A stretch of DNA of 64,000 nt from Afipia clevelandensis ATCC 49720 (GTDB lineage Bacteria; Pseudomonadota; Alphaproteobacteria; Rhizobiales; Xanthobacteraceae). The stretch lies in assembly GCF_000336555.1 (NCBI RefSeq), contig NZ_KB375281.1:3026926-3090925 (forward strand), in the 5' to 3' direction. Below, one piece after another: positions 39,903 through 48,191 of the stretch. The translations under genes were made by a program, and so were the position numbers. Every line of letters starts with the position of its first letter. Position 1 is the stretch's first letter. The notes beneath the pieces were generated by a model, which had not been told where the DNA came from, did no database searches, and saw nothing but the letters and a program-made list of their open reading frames with translations.

Positions 39903-41105
39903 ATGACATCTCAAACCGCGACCGGTGCGATGGCCGGACTGCGCGTCATTGATCTGACGCGCGTGCTGGGCGGTCCGTACTGCACGCAGATTCTTGCCGA
40001 CCATGGCGCAGATGTCGTGAAGGTCGAACCGCCCGCAGGCGACGAAACCCGCGACTGGGGTCCTCCGTTCCACGACGATGATGCGGCCTATTTCATCGGC
40101 ACCAACCGCAACAAGCGCTCTGTCGGCCTCGACCTTGCGTCCGAAGGCGGACGCACCGTGCTGATGAAGATGCTCGAAACGGCGGACGTGCTGATCGAGA
40201 ATTTCAAACCCGGCACGCTCGACAAGTGGGGCATCGGCAACGATTTCCTGCGCGCGAAATTTCCCAAGCTGATCCATTGCCGCATTTCCGGCTTCGGCGG
40301 CGACGGCCCGCATGGCGGGCATCCGGGATATGATGCGATCATCCAGTCCATGGTCGGACTGATGGCATCGACCGGATCGCCGGACAGCGGCCCGACGCGC
40401 ATCGGCGTTGCACTCGTCGACATGTCGACCGGTCTCTATGCCGCCACCGGCATCCTGATGGCGCTGGCCGAGCGCGCAAAGTCCGGGAAAGGCCAGTTCC
40501 TCGAAACCACTCTTTACGAGGTTGGTCTCGCGATCATGCATCCGCACACCGCGAACTTCTTCATGCACGGCAAGCCGCCGGCGCTGACCGGCAACGAGCA
40601 TCCCAATCTCGTTCCCTATGCGGTGTTTCCGGCGCGCGACGGCAACATCTTCATGGGTGTCGGCAATGACGGCACCTTCCGCAAGCTGATGAAGGAGCTT
40701 GGACGGCCCGAGCTTGGCACCGATCCGCGCTTCGCACGCAACCGCGACCGCATCGCGAATCGCGACGAACTGCGCGCCGTGCTTGTCGACATCCTCAAGG
40801 ATTTCGACAGCGAGCCGCTGTGCCGCCGCCTGCTGGCCGCCGGCCTGCCGGCCGGTCCGGTGCAGTCGGTCGACAAGGCGCTGTCCAACGAGCACACCAA
40901 GGCGCGCGGCGATGTGATCGAGAAGGATTGGTACAAGGGCGTCGCCTCGCCGATCCGGTTCGACCGGACCAAGGCCAGCCTGCGCCATGTGCCGCCGAAA
41001 TTCGCCCAGCATACCGACGAGATTCTGGGTGAGTTCGGCTACTCGGAAAAGGAGATCGCCGACCTCAAGGCGTCCGGCGTGGTGGTCGAGCAGCGCAAGC
41101 GCTGA
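39903..41105 (+). CDS. Family III CoA-transferase (CaiB/BaiF/Frc type)
   Basis: These enzymes move coenzyme A between carboxylic acids through an aspartyl-CoA intermediate. The 400 residues show the N-terminal LRVIDLTRVLGGPYCTQILADHGADVVKVE, NRNKRSVGLDL, and the catalytic Asp173 in ALVDMSTGLYA. The interlocked-dimer fold is expected. The substrate is not known: formyl, carnitine, succinyl-hydroxymethylglutarate and other acceptors occur in this family. It stands alone, with a terminator after it, so it is not part of the ugp operon. Confidence 0.88.
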   Translation: MTSQTATGAMAGLRVIDLTRVLGGPYCTQILADHGADVVKVEPPAGDETRDWGPPFHDDDAAYFIGTNRNKRSVGLDLASEGGRTVLMKMLETADVLIENFKPGTLDKWGIGNDFLRAKFPKLIHCRISGFGGDGPHGGHPGYDAIIQSMVGLMASTGSPDSGPTRIGVALVDMSTGLYAATGILMALAERAKSGKGQFLETTLYEVGLAIMHPHTANFFMHGKPPALTGNEHPNLVPYAVFPARDGNIFMGVGNDGTFRKLMKELGRPELGTDPRFARNRDRIANRDELRAVLVDILKDFDSEPLCRRLLAAGLPAGPVQSVDKALSNEHTKARGDVIEKDWYKGVASPIRFDRTKASLRHVPPKFAQHTDEILGEFGYSEKEIADLKASGVVVEQRKR

Positions 41106-41126
41106 TCCGGGCACGACCTGAAATCG

Positions 41127-41166
41127 ACGGGCGGCAGTCCTCGCGGCTGCCGCCCGTTTCCTTTTG
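41127..41166 (+). terminator. Intrinsic terminator after the CoA-transferase gene
   Basis: An 11-pair stem (ACGGGCGGCAG with CTGCCGCCCGT) around a nine-base loop is followed by TTCCTTTTG. It separates the CoA-transferase from the ugp operon. Confidence 0.78.
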
Positions 41167-41239
41167 CCAATCGCGATCCGCGCCAGCCCCGGCTCATTTA
41201 GTGCTTCCCTCCGGCGACCGTCCCCGCTTACCATCCCCG

Positions 41240-41257
41240 CCGTCACCGGCACGTCAT
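41240..41257 (+). promoter_or_regulatory. Candidate Pho box upstream of ugpB
   Basis: Two seven-base direct repeats, CCGTCAC and ACGTCAT, are separated by CGGC, giving the 7-4-7 spacing of PhoB sites. Each half matches the consensus CTGTCAT at five of seven positions. It lies 52 bases before the ugpB start. Phosphate control of ugp operons is well established in other proteobacteria; here it is predicted. Confidence 0.4.
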
Positions 41258-41308
41258 CCGGCGCTGTTACCGCGCAACGATGATGACGGCTTCCTGGGAG
41301 AAACATTG

Positions 41309-42634
41309 ATGACACGTCGCCAGATCGGCTTGCAGGCTGTCTTGGGCCTGGCTGCCTCCACTTTCCTTGCCTTCGCAACCCCCGCCCAGGCGGTCACCGA
41401 GATTCAGTGGTGGCACGCCATGACCGGCGGCAACAACGACATCGTCAACAAGCTCGCGGCGGACTTCAACGCCTCGCAGAGCGATTACAAGGTGGTTCCC
41501 ACCTTCAAGGGCAGCTATCCGGACACGATGAACGCGGGCATCGCCGCCTTCCGTGCCGGGAACGCGCCGCACATCATCCAGGTGTTCGAGGTCGGCACCG
41601 CGACCATGATGAGCGCTCGCGGCGCGATCAAGCCGGTCTACCAGCTCATGAAGGACGCGGGCGAGCCGTTCGATCCGAAAGCCTATCTTCCGGCGATCAC
41701 CGGATACTACTCGACCTCAAAGGGCGAGATGCTGTCGTTTCCGTTCAACTCCTCCTCGATGGTGATGTGGGTCAATCTCGACGAGTTGAAGAAAGCCAAC
41801 GTCGCGGAAATTCCGAAAACCTGGCCGCAGGTGTTCGACGCCGCGAAGAAGCTGAAGGCTGCGGGCCATACCACCTGCGGGTTCTCCAATGCCTGGGCGA
41901 CCTGGGCGCATATCGAGCAGTTCTCGGCCTGGCATAACGTGCCGATCGGCACCAAGGCCAACGGTCTCGACGGCTTCGACACGGTGCTGAAGTTCAACTC
42001 GCCGCTGCACATCAAGCATCTGCAGAACCTGATCGATCTGCAGAAGGACAAGACCTACGACTATGCCGGGCGCACCAATGCCGGCGAAGCACGGTTCGGC
42101 TCGGGCGAATGCGCGATCTTTCTGACATCGTCGGGCTACTACGCCACCGCCAAAAGCACGGCGAAGTTCGCGTTCACCTCGGCGCCGATGCCGTATTATC
42201 CGGATGTCGCGGGCGCACCGCAGAATTCGATCATCGGCGGCGCATCGCTCTGGGTGATGGGCGGCAAGAAGCCGGACGAATACAAAGGTGTCGCCAAGTT
42301 CTTCACCTTCCTCTCCGACACCAACCGCCAGGCCAAGCTGCATCAGGAATCCGGCTATCTGCCGATCACCAAGGCAGCTTATGAAAAGACCAAGGCCGAC
42401 GGCTTTTACGAGAAGAATCCCACGCTGCAGACCCCGCTGAAGGAGCTTACCAACAAGGAGCCGACCGAAAACTCGCGCGGCCTTCGCTTCGGCAACATGG
42501 TGCAGATGCGCGACATCTGGGCGGAAGAGATGGAAGCCGCACTCGCCGGCCAGAAGAGCGCGAAGGATGCACTCGATTCCGCCGTGAGCCGCGGCAATGC
42601 CATGCTGCGGACCTTCGAGAAAACCGCCAAGTGA
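41309..42634 (+). CDS. ugpB: sn-Glycerol-3-phosphate ABC transporter substrate-binding protein UgpB
   Basis: UgpB is the periplasmic receptor for sn-glycerol-3-phosphate (and glycerophosphodiesters). The 441-residue protein has a signal peptide cleaved near TPAQA (28). The mature start VTEIQWWHAMTGGNNDIVNKLAADFN is characteristic of UgpB, as are AIAAFRAGNAPHIIQVFEVGTATMM and SFPFNSSSMVMW. The ATG at 41309 follows GGGAG. Together with ugpA, ugpE and ugpC it makes a full importer. No glycerophosphodiesterase gene (ugpQ) is visible. Confidence 0.92.
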   Translation: MTRRQIGLQAVLGLAASTFLAFATPAQAVTEIQWWHAMTGGNNDIVNKLAADFNASQSDYKVVPTFKGSYPDTMNAGIAAFRAGNAPHIIQVFEVGTATMMSARGAIKPVYQLMKDAGEPFDPKAYLPAITGYYSTSKGEMLSFPFNSSSMVMWVNLDELKKANVAEIPKTWPQVFDAAKKLKAAGHTTCGFSNAWATWAHIEQFSAWHNVPIGTKANGLDGFDTVLKFNSPLHIKHLQNLIDLQKDKTYDYAGRTNAGEARFGSGECAIFLTSSGYYATAKSTAKFAFTSAPMPYYPDVAGAPQNSIIGGASLWVMGGKKPDEYKGVAKFFTFLSDTNRQAKLHQESGYLPITKAAYEKTKADGFYEKNPTLQTPLKELTNKEPTENSRGLRFGNMVQMRDIWAEEMEAALAGQKSAKDALDSAVSRGNAMLRTFEKTAK

Positions 42635-42655
42635 GCCTTCGGGAGCGCGGCCATC

Positions 42656-43054
42656 ATGAAACTGACCGCGCTCATTCCGATGCTCAGTGTGTCAGACCTG
42701 ACCCTGAGCATTGCGTTTTATCGCGACAGGCTTGGGTTTAACGTCATCAACGTCTTCGGTGAACCCGAGCCAAAATGGTGCATGATCGGGCGCGATGCCA
42801 TCAAGTTCATGCTCAATGAGCCTCCCCGCGCGGAAACGGACACGGTGCCGCTGCATGCGAAGAACTTTCAGGTCTACTATTTCTACCCGGACGACGTCGC
42901 ATCGCTTCACGCGGCATGGAAGAGCGACGGCTTGCCTGTTACCGATTTGCGCGTCACGTTGTACGGCATGAAAGAATTCGAGTTGCGCGATCCCGATAAC
43001 TACTGGCTCTGGTTCGGGCAGGAGTGCAACGATCCGCCGACGGTTCGCGAGTGA
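42656..43054 (+). CDS. VOC-family (glyoxalase/bleomycin-resistance fold) protein within the ugp operon
   Basis: A 132-residue vicinal-oxygen-chelate protein with two beta-alpha-beta-beta-beta modules: IPMLSVSDLTLSIAFYRDRLGF at the start and FELRDPDNYWLWFGQE at the end. It resembles bleomycin-binding and glyoxalase-like members, in which metal ligands are often lost. The gene begins 21 bases after ugpB and ends eight bases before ugpA, so it is surely co-transcribed. This position is unusual. A metabolic role near glycerol phosphate, such as methylglyoxal handling, is conjecture. Confidence 0.85.
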   Translation: MKLTALIPMLSVSDLTLSIAFYRDRLGFNVINVFGEPEPKWCMIGRDAIKFMLNEPPRAETDTVPLHAKNFQVYYFYPDDVASLHAAWKSDGLPVTDLRVTLYGMKEFELRDPDNYWLWFGQECNDPPTVRE

Positions 43055-43062
43055 CGCCCTGA

Positions 43063-43944
43063 ATGGAAAAGTCCGCCGTCTTCAACAACAAGCTGCTGCC
43101 CTATCTCCTGCTCATACCGCAGCTCATCATCACTTTCGTATTCTTCTACTGGCCCGCCAGTCAGGCGATGTGGCAGTCATTCCTGCGCGAAGACGCGTTC
43201 GGCCTCACCTCGCAATTCGTCGGCCTTGAGAACTATCGGGACCTGTTCGCGCAGCCCGAATACTATAAGGCGATGCTGACGACAGCCGTGTTCTCGTCGC
43301 TCGTGGCGCTGTTCTCACTCAGCATTGCGCTGCTGTTCGCGACCCAGGCCGACAAGAACCTGAAGGCGGCACCCGCCTTCAAGACGTTCCTGATCTGGCC
43401 CTATGCGGTGGCGCCCGCTATCGCCGGCGTGCTGTGGATCTTCATGTTTCATCCGTCGCTAGGGACGCTGGCGCGGCCGCTGCGCGCCTTCGGCTTCGAC
43501 TGGAATCCGCTGCTGAACGGCAATCATGCCATGACACTTGTGGTGATGGCGGCGGTCTGGAAGCAGATTTCCTACAACTTCCTGTTCTTCCTTGCCGGCC
43601 TGCAGTCGATCCCGAAAAGCGTGCTCGAAGCCGGTGCCATTGACGGCGCCGGTCCGCTGCGGCGGTTCTGGACCATCGTGTTTCCGCTGCTCTCGCCCAC
43701 GACATTCTTCCTGCTGGTGGTGAATGTCGTCTACGTGTTCTTCGACACCTTCGGCATCATCGACGCCGTCACCGGCGGCGGCCCGGCGGGCGCGACCACG
43801 ACCATGGTCTACAAGGTTTATGCCGACGGACGCCTCGGCGGCGATCTCGGCGGCTCCGCCGCGCAGTCGGTGGTGCTGATGGTGATCGTGATTGCGCTGA
43901 CCGCCGTGCAATTCCGCTATGTCGAACGCAAGGTGCAGTACTGA
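43063..43944 (+). CDS. ugpA: sn-Glycerol-3-phosphate ABC transporter permease UgpA
   Basis: UgpA is one of two membrane subunits of the importer. The 293 residues span about six helices. The EAA loop contacting the ATPase is [20 protein letters not shown]. The N-terminus [23 protein letters not shown] is typical of UgpA/MalF-like permeases. Its stop codon overlaps the ugpE start by one base, giving tight coupling. Sequence and order point to ugp rather than a general sugar system, although relatives transport various compounds. Confidence 0.92.
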   Translation: MEKSAVFNNKLLPYLLLIPQLIITFVFFYWPASQAMWQSFLREDAFGLTSQFVGLENYRDLFAQPEYYKAMLTTAVFSSLVALFSLSIALLFATQADKNLKAAPAFKTFLIWPYAVAPAIAGVLWIFMFHPSLGTLARPLRAFGFDWNPLLNGNHAMTLVVMAAVWKQISYNFLFFLAGLQSIPKSVLEAGAIDGAGPLRRFWTIVFPLLSPTTFFLLVVNVVYVFFDTFGIIDAVTGGGPAGATTTMVYKVYADGRLGGDLGGSAAQSVVLMVIVIALTAVQFRYVERKVQY

Positions 43945-44792
43945 TGGTCGAGCATCGTCCGCTGCGCGATTTCGTCGCCTACGCCATCCTGATCTTCGGC
44001 GTCTTCATCGTCGCCTTTCCGGTCTATCTTGCTCTCATTGCATCGACCCACGATGCCGCCACGGTTGTTACCGGCAACATGCCGCTTTCGCCCGGCGGCC
44101 ATACGCTGGAAAATTACTACCGCGCGATCTTTGTCGGCGGCTCGCGCGCCAGCCGCGAGCCGGTCGGGCACATGCTGATGAATTCGTTCATCTCCGCGAC
44201 CGGCATTGCGGTCGGAAAGATCTTCATTTCCATCCTGTCCGCCTTTGCCGTGGTGTATTTCCGCTTTCCGTTCCGCAAGACCGCGTTCTGGATCATCTTC
44301 ATCACCTTGATGCTGCCGGTCGAGGTGCGCATCTATCCGACCTACAAGGTGGTCGCCGACCTGCACATGCTCGATACCTACGCCGGACTGATCCTGCCGC
44401 TGATCGCGTCCGCGACCGGCACGCTGCTGTTCCGGCAGTTCTTCATGACCGTGCCGGACGAATTGCTGGAGGCGTCGAAGATCGACGGCGCAGGACCGTT
44501 TCGTTTCTTCAAGGATACGCTGCTGCCGCTGTCGGTCACCACCATCGCGGCGCTGTTCGTGATCCAGTTCATCTATGGCTGGAATCAGTATCTGTGGCCG
44601 CTGCTGATCACGACGCAGGATTCGATGCAGACCATCGTGACCGGCATCAAGAAAATGCTCACCACCACCGACGAGCTGGCCGAATGGCAACTCGCGATGG
44701 CCACCGCGATTCTCGCCATGCTGCCGCCGGTCGCCGTTGTGGTGTTCATGCAACGGCTGTTCGTTCGCGGCCTTGTCGAGACCGAAAAGTAG
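43944..44792 (+). CDS. ugpE: sn-Glycerol-3-phosphate ABC transporter permease UgpE
   Basis: UgpE is the second permease of the importer. The 282 residues have six hydrophobic helices and the EAA loop EASKIDGAGPFRFFKDTLLP. The family-specific FIYGWNQYLWPLLITTQDSMQTIVTGIK lies near the end. The ATG at 43944 overlaps the ugpA stop. It is followed after 25 bases by ugpC. Confidence 0.92.
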   Translation: MVEHRPLRDFVAYAILIFGVFIVAFPVYLALIASTHDAATVVTGNMPLSPGGHTLENYYRAIFVGGSRASREPVGHMLMNSFISATGIAVGKIFISILSAFAVVYFRFPFRKTAFWIIFITLMLPVEVRIYPTYKVVADLHMLDTYAGLILPLIASATGTLLFRQFFMTVPDELLEASKIDGAGPFRFFKDTLLPLSVTTIAALFVIQFIYGWNQYLWPLLITTQDSMQTIVTGIKKMLTTTDELAEWQLAMATAILAMLPPVAVVVFMQRLFVRGLVETEK

Positions 44793-44817
44793 CTGCTGGA
44801 AGTTTTAGAGAACGAAC

Positions 44818-45918
44818 ATGTCGAATGTCGTCCTGCGCAATGTGAAGAAGACCTATCCCGGCGGGGTCGATGCCATCAAGGGCATCGACTTCGAGGTCGG
44901 CGACGGACAGTTCTGCGTGCTGGTCGGCCCATCCGGTTGCGGCAAATCCACTTTGCTCCGCATGGTCGCGGGTCTGGAGACCATCACCGGCGGTGAGATC
45001 GACATCGGCGGCCGTGTGGTCAACGAGATCGAACCCGCCGACCGCGACATCGCCATGGTGTTCCAGAACTACGCGCTCTATCCGCATATGAGCGTTTACA
45101 ACAACATGGCCTACGGCCTGCGCAACCGCGGCACGCCGAAGGCGGAGATCGACACCCGCGTGCGCGAGGCCGCGCAGATCCTCGAAATCACACCGATGCT
45201 GGACCGCAAGCCGCGGCAACTGTCCGGCGGCCAGCGCCAGCGCGTCGCCATGGGCCGCGCCATCGTGCGCCAGCCGAAGGTGTTTCTGTTCGACGAGCCG
45301 CTGTCGAATCTCGATGCCAAATTGCGCATCGCCATGCGCGTCGAAATCCGCAAGCTGCAGCGCCGGCTCAAGACCACATCGATCTATGTCACGCACGACC
45401 AGATGGAGGCGATGACGCTGGCCGATATTCTGGTGGTGATGAACGCGGGACAGGTCGAACAGATCGGCTCGCCGCTCGATATCTACCGCAAGCCCGCGAC
45501 CACCTTTGTCGCCTCCTTCATCGGCGCACCGCCGATGAATCTTCTGCCCGTTCAGGCCAACAATCTCGGCGGCATGCTCGATGCCTTGCAGATCGGGGCG
45601 CCCGGCGATGCCATTCTCGGAATCCGCCCCGAGGACTTTTCGCTGACAGGCACCGCCGCGCCGGAAAGCCTGACACTCGAGCTCACAGTGGATGCCATCG
45701 AGCGCGTCGGCGCGGAAACATATGTCTACGGCACCCGGACACGGGAGAATGCCGGCCCCGCCGTGAGCGCGAAGCCCGGAGAGCTGCCTCCGGGCGAGAT
45801 CATTGTCCGCCTGCCCGGCGAGGCGGCGCCCGCCATTGGCGAGCGCATCAGCGTATCGGCGGCGCGGGCCAAACTGCACCTGTTCAGCCCCGACGGCCGC
45901 AGCCGGATCGGCGGGTAG
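44818..45918 (+). CDS. ugpC: sn-Glycerol-3-phosphate ABC transporter ATP-binding protein UgpC
   Basis: UgpC powers glycerol-3-phosphate import. The 366 residues show Walker [10 protein letters not shown] (37-45), signature LSGGQ (135-139), Walker [12 protein letters not shown] and the H-loop THD, followed by a MalK-type regulatory OB domain (from about 235) with GIRPEDF. The start [16 protein letters not shown] is usual. It ends the ugp operon. No terminator was recognised before the hsp20 promoter at 45953, so read-through into the heat-shock unit is conceivable. Confidence 0.93.
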   Translation: MSNVVLRNVKKTYPGGVDAIKGIDFEVGDGQFCVLVGPSGCGKSTLLRMVAGLETITGGEIDIGGRVVNEIEPADRDIAMVFQNYALYPHMSVYNNMAYGLRNRGTPKAEIDTRVREAAQILEITPMLDRKPRQLSGGQRQRVAMGRAIVRQPKVFLFDEPLSNLDAKLRIAMRVEIRKLQRRLKTTSIYVTHDQMEAMTLADILVVMNAGQVEQIGSPLDIYRKPATTFVASFIGAPPMNLLPVQANNLGGMLDALQIGAPGDAILGIRPEDFSLTGTAAPESLTLELTVDAIERVGAETYVYGTRTRENAGPAVSAKPGELPPGEIIVRLPGEAAPAIGERISVSAARAKLHLFSPDGRSRIGG

Positions 45919-45952
45919 CGAATTTCTTATTGTTTAAAGGCGGTTGGAGGTT

Positions 45953-45981
45953 CTTGAACGGAACCGGCAAATCGCCATATT
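45953..45981 (+). promoter_or_regulatory. RpoH (sigma-32) type heat-shock promoter of hsp20
   Basis: CTTGAA (45953-45958) and CGCCATATT (45973-45981) are separated by 14 bases. This matches the sigma-32 pattern CTTGAA, 13-15 bases, CCCCATNT. Transcription would begin at about 45986-45990, directly at the start of the thermometer leader. Confidence 0.75.
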
Positions 45982-45985
45982 TGAT

Positions 45986-46073
45986 TCAACCGGTTGGCCG
46001 CAAGGCAGCCGGGAACCCAGGAAGGAGCGCCGCAAGGGCTCCAACCCAAAGTCGCTTCGAGAGGACTTTGAGA
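45986..46073 (+). promoter_or_regulatory. ROSE RNA thermometer in the hsp20 leader
   Basis: The 3' hairpin pairs CAAAG (46047-46051) with CTTTG (46066-46070). Above it TCGCT (46052-46056) faces the ribosome site AGGA (46062-46065) in the ROSE manner: U-A, C-G, a G-G pair, an unpaired C, and U-A, around loop TCGAG. A second hairpin, GGAGC-G-CC-GCAA-GG-GCTCC, lies at 46024-46042, and a weaker helix precedes it. ROSE elements repress small heat-shock gene translation at low temperature in rhizobia. The UYGCU hallmark and start spacing of eight bases are all present. Confidence 0.8.
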
Positions 46074-46499
46074 ATGTCTCGTGTTCCTTCCCTGTCGTCG
46101 CCGTTCCTTTTGGGATTCGACGAAATCGAGCGTGCGCTCGATCGCGTCGTGAAAGGCGCAGACGGTTATCCTCCGTACAACATCGAGCGGTGCGGCCGTG
46201 ACGAAGGCCAGCCCGAACGCCTGCGGATCACGCTGGCGGTCGCCGGATTTACCCGCGATCAACTCGATGTAACCACTGAGGAAAACCAGCTCGTGATCCG
46301 GGGCCGCCAGCAGGACGACAAGACCCGGCAGTACATCCATCGCGGCATCGCCGCGCGTCACTTCCAGCGCACCTTCGTGCTGGCGGACGGGATGTATGTC
46401 ATCGGCGCGGACCTGAAGAACGGCCTGCTGTCGATCGACCTGGCTCGTCCCGAGCCTGAACGGGTCGTTAAGACGATAGCCATCAAAGAGCACGAATAA
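46074..46499 (+). CDS. hspA: Small heat-shock protein, Hsp20/IbpA family
   Basis: Hsp20 proteins bind unfolding proteins during heat stress in an ATP-independent way. The 141-residue protein has an N-terminal arm (SPFLLGFDEIERALDRV), an alpha-crystallin domain (about 30-125) with LAVAGFTRDQLDVTTEENQLVIRG and NGLLSIDLARPEPE, and a short tail lacking an evident IxI motif. The start at 46074 is set by the ROSE hairpin and ribosome site; a longer in-frame reading from 45930 would translate the leader. DUF1150 follows in the same unit. The symbol hspA follows rhizobial usage and is approximate. Confidence 0.93.
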   Translation: MSRVPSLSSPFLLGFDEIERALDRVVKGADGYPPYNIERCGRDEGQPERLRITLAVAGFTRDQLDVTTEENQLVIRGRQQDDKTRQYIHRGIAARHFQRTFVLADGMYVIGADLKNGLLSIDLARPEPERVVKTIAIKEHE

Positions 46500-46548
46500 T
46501 GGAACGAGAGCGGACTCGACCGCTTAACTCTGACAAGGAGTCGAGACC

Positions 46549-46809
46549 ATGACTGGTAATGTAATCTTCGAACCCGCCGTCTCGCTTGAGGCACTGGCAA
46601 CCTTGGGCGAAGGCCACATCGCGTACGTCAAACAGATTCGCTCGGAAGACGTGCCGGGACTTTTCCCGCAGGCGCCGGAAATCGCGCCGGGCCTGAAGCT
46701 GTTTGCGCTTCATGCCGCCGACGGCACGCCCATCATGCTGACCGACAGCCGTGAAGCGGCGATCGCAAATGCATGGAGCAACGAACTCGAGACCGTCAGC
46801 GTTCACTGA
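46549..46809 (+). CDS. DUF1150 family protein, partner gene of hsp20
   Basis: An 86-residue soluble protein matching the DUF1150 pattern (LATLGEGHIAYVKQIRSEDVPGLFP, LFALHAADGTPIMLTDSREAAIANA). This family frequently follows hsp20 genes in Rhizobiales. It begins 49 bases after hsp20 with an AAGGAG site and precedes a strong terminator. A role in heat or stress response is suggested by co-transcription only; biochemical function is unknown. Confidence 0.88.
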   Translation: MTGNVIFEPAVSLEALATLGEGHIAYVKQIRSEDVPGLFPQAPEIAPGLKLFALHAADGTPIMLTDSREAAIANAWSNELETVSVH

Positions 46810-46850
46810 GCAGGCCGCAAGCCGCGACGTGATGCGACGATCGGACAACG

Positions 46851-46886
46851 AAGCGGCAGCGCGGCGAGCGCTGCCGCTTTTATTTT
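46851..46886 (+). terminator. Intrinsic terminator of the hsp20-DUF1150 unit
   Basis: A perfect 12-pair stem (AAGCGGCAGCGC with GCGCTGCCGCTT) around GGCGA is followed by TTATTTT. It cleanly separates the unit from the convergent ptsN gene. Confidence 0.93.
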
Positions 46887-46900
46887 GAGAGAAAAGAAAA

Positions 46901-47362
46901 TCAGGCCGCCGTCGCGGGCGGCAGCGCCAGCACCGAATACAGCGCCTCCGCGTCCTTGGAGGCGCGCAGCTTCTTGGCGATGTCCTGGTCCCGCAGCAGG
47001 CGCGCGATGCGTGCGAGCGCCTTCAGGTGGTCCGCGCCCGCGCCTTCCGGCGCCAGCAGCAGGAAGATCAGATCGACCGGCTGGCCATCCATCGCCTCGA
47101 AGTCGATCGGACGATCCAGCCGCGCAAACAGGCCCGACAGCTTGTCGAGCTTCGGCAACTTGCCGTGCGGAATCGCCACGCCATAGCCGACAGCCGTGGT
47201 CCCCAGCTTTTCACGCTGAAGCAGCACTTCAAAAATCGACCGTTCGTTCTGTCCGGTCAGGACAGCGGCGCGGGCCGCGAGCTCCTGAAGGGCCTGCTTC
47301 TTGCTGTTGACTTTCAAAGCAGGAAGAATCGCCTCCGGTGCGACCAGATCGGTAATCGTCAT
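46901..47362 (-). CDS. ptsN: PTS IIA-like nitrogen-regulatory protein (EIIA-Ntr)
   Basis: PtsN is the final phosphate acceptor of the nitrogen PTS and signals to potassium transport, stress and nitrogen circuits. The 153 residues form the mannitol-type IIA fold with phosphorylated His66 in GVAIPHGKLP. It lies 138 bases after hpf, on the same strand as hpf and rpoN, a classic gene neighbourhood. The upstream enzymes (PtsP, NPr) are not in this window. Confidence 0.95.
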   Translation of the reverse strand: MTITDLVAPEAILPALKVNSKKQALQELAARAAVLTGQNERSIFEVLLQREKLGTTAVGYGVAIPHGKLPKLDKLSGLFARLDRPIDFEAMDGQPVDLIFLLLAPEGAGADHLKALARIARLLRDQDIAKKLRASKDAEALYSVLALPPATAA

Positions 47363-47500
47363 GGAGCGTTCCGAGGATAAGTTAAGCTGTTGGTTTTCTG
47401 ACTAAATCGGTCTCTGACCGGGCGGCGGCAAGGGCTCTTGGCACCAACCATGGCCCGCACCCCGAAAGGCGGCGGACCATAGTTAGGCTTATTCATGGCG

Positions 47501-48112
47501 TCAATGGCGGGCGGCCTCGCTGACCGCCGGTGGATCCACCCAGCCGACATTGCCGTCGGGCCGCCGGTAAATGATGTTCACCCGCCCGCTGCTGCCGTGC
47601 TGGAACACCATGACCGGCGCGCCGGTCAGGTCGAGTTCCATCACCGCCTCGCTGACCGAGCAGCGCTTCAGCGATGTGGTCGCCTCGGCAATGATCACCG
47701 GATTGAATTCGCTCACTTCGTCATCATCCGATGGCGCCTCGATGACATAGCTCGGCGCGTCCAGCGCCGCGCCGTTGAGATCGGAGAGCGCAGCGGCCGC
47801 GGCATGCGCCTTGCGCGCGGAGCGATCCTTCAGCCGGCTCTTGTAGCGGCGCAGGCGCTTCTCGATCAGCAGCAGCGCCTGGTCGGCGCTGGCATAGGCG
47901 TCCGCAGCCATGGAGTCCGCCTCGAGCGTGATTCCGGAATCCAGATGAAGCGCGCAATCGGTGCGAAAGCCGAAGCCATCCTTGCTGAGTGTGATGTGAC
48001 CCGAGTAGTTGCCATCGAAATACTTGCGGAGCACTTCGTCGGTGCGCTCGCTGACGCGATCGCGAAGGGCTTCGCCGATGCTGATGCTTTTTCCAGAGAC
48101 CCGGAGTGTCAT
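47501..48112 (-). CDS. hpf: Long-form ribosome hibernation promoting factor
   Basis: Long HPF binds the 30S decoding site and dimerises ribosomes through its C-terminal domain in stationary phase. The 203 residues have the N-terminal RaiA/YfiA domain (MTLRVSGKSISIGEALRDRV) and the C-terminal dimerisation module ending with MVFQHGSSGRVNIIYRRPDGNVGWVDP. The linker is Ala-rich. The ATG at 48112 is used because GAGGAAA lies in front; a GTG four codons upstream would include that site. It is downstream of rpoN, as in most alphaproteobacteria. Confidence 0.94.
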   Translation of the reverse strand: MTLRVSGKSISIGEALRDRVSERTDEVLRKYFDGNYSGHITLSKDGFGFRTDCALHLDSGITLEADSMAADAYASADQALLLIEKRLRRYKSRLKDRSARKAHAAAAALSDLNGAALDAPSYVIEAPSDDDEVSEFNPVIIAEATTSLKRCSVSEAVMELDLTGAPVMVFQHGSSGRVNIIYRRPDGNVGWVDPPAVSEAARH

Positions 48113-48191
48113 GTCTTTCCTCACTTGCTTCTTCGGACTTGCAGTCTTGCAGAGTTCGGATGAAGGAGCGTTCCGCTTCTTTGAGGCGCAG

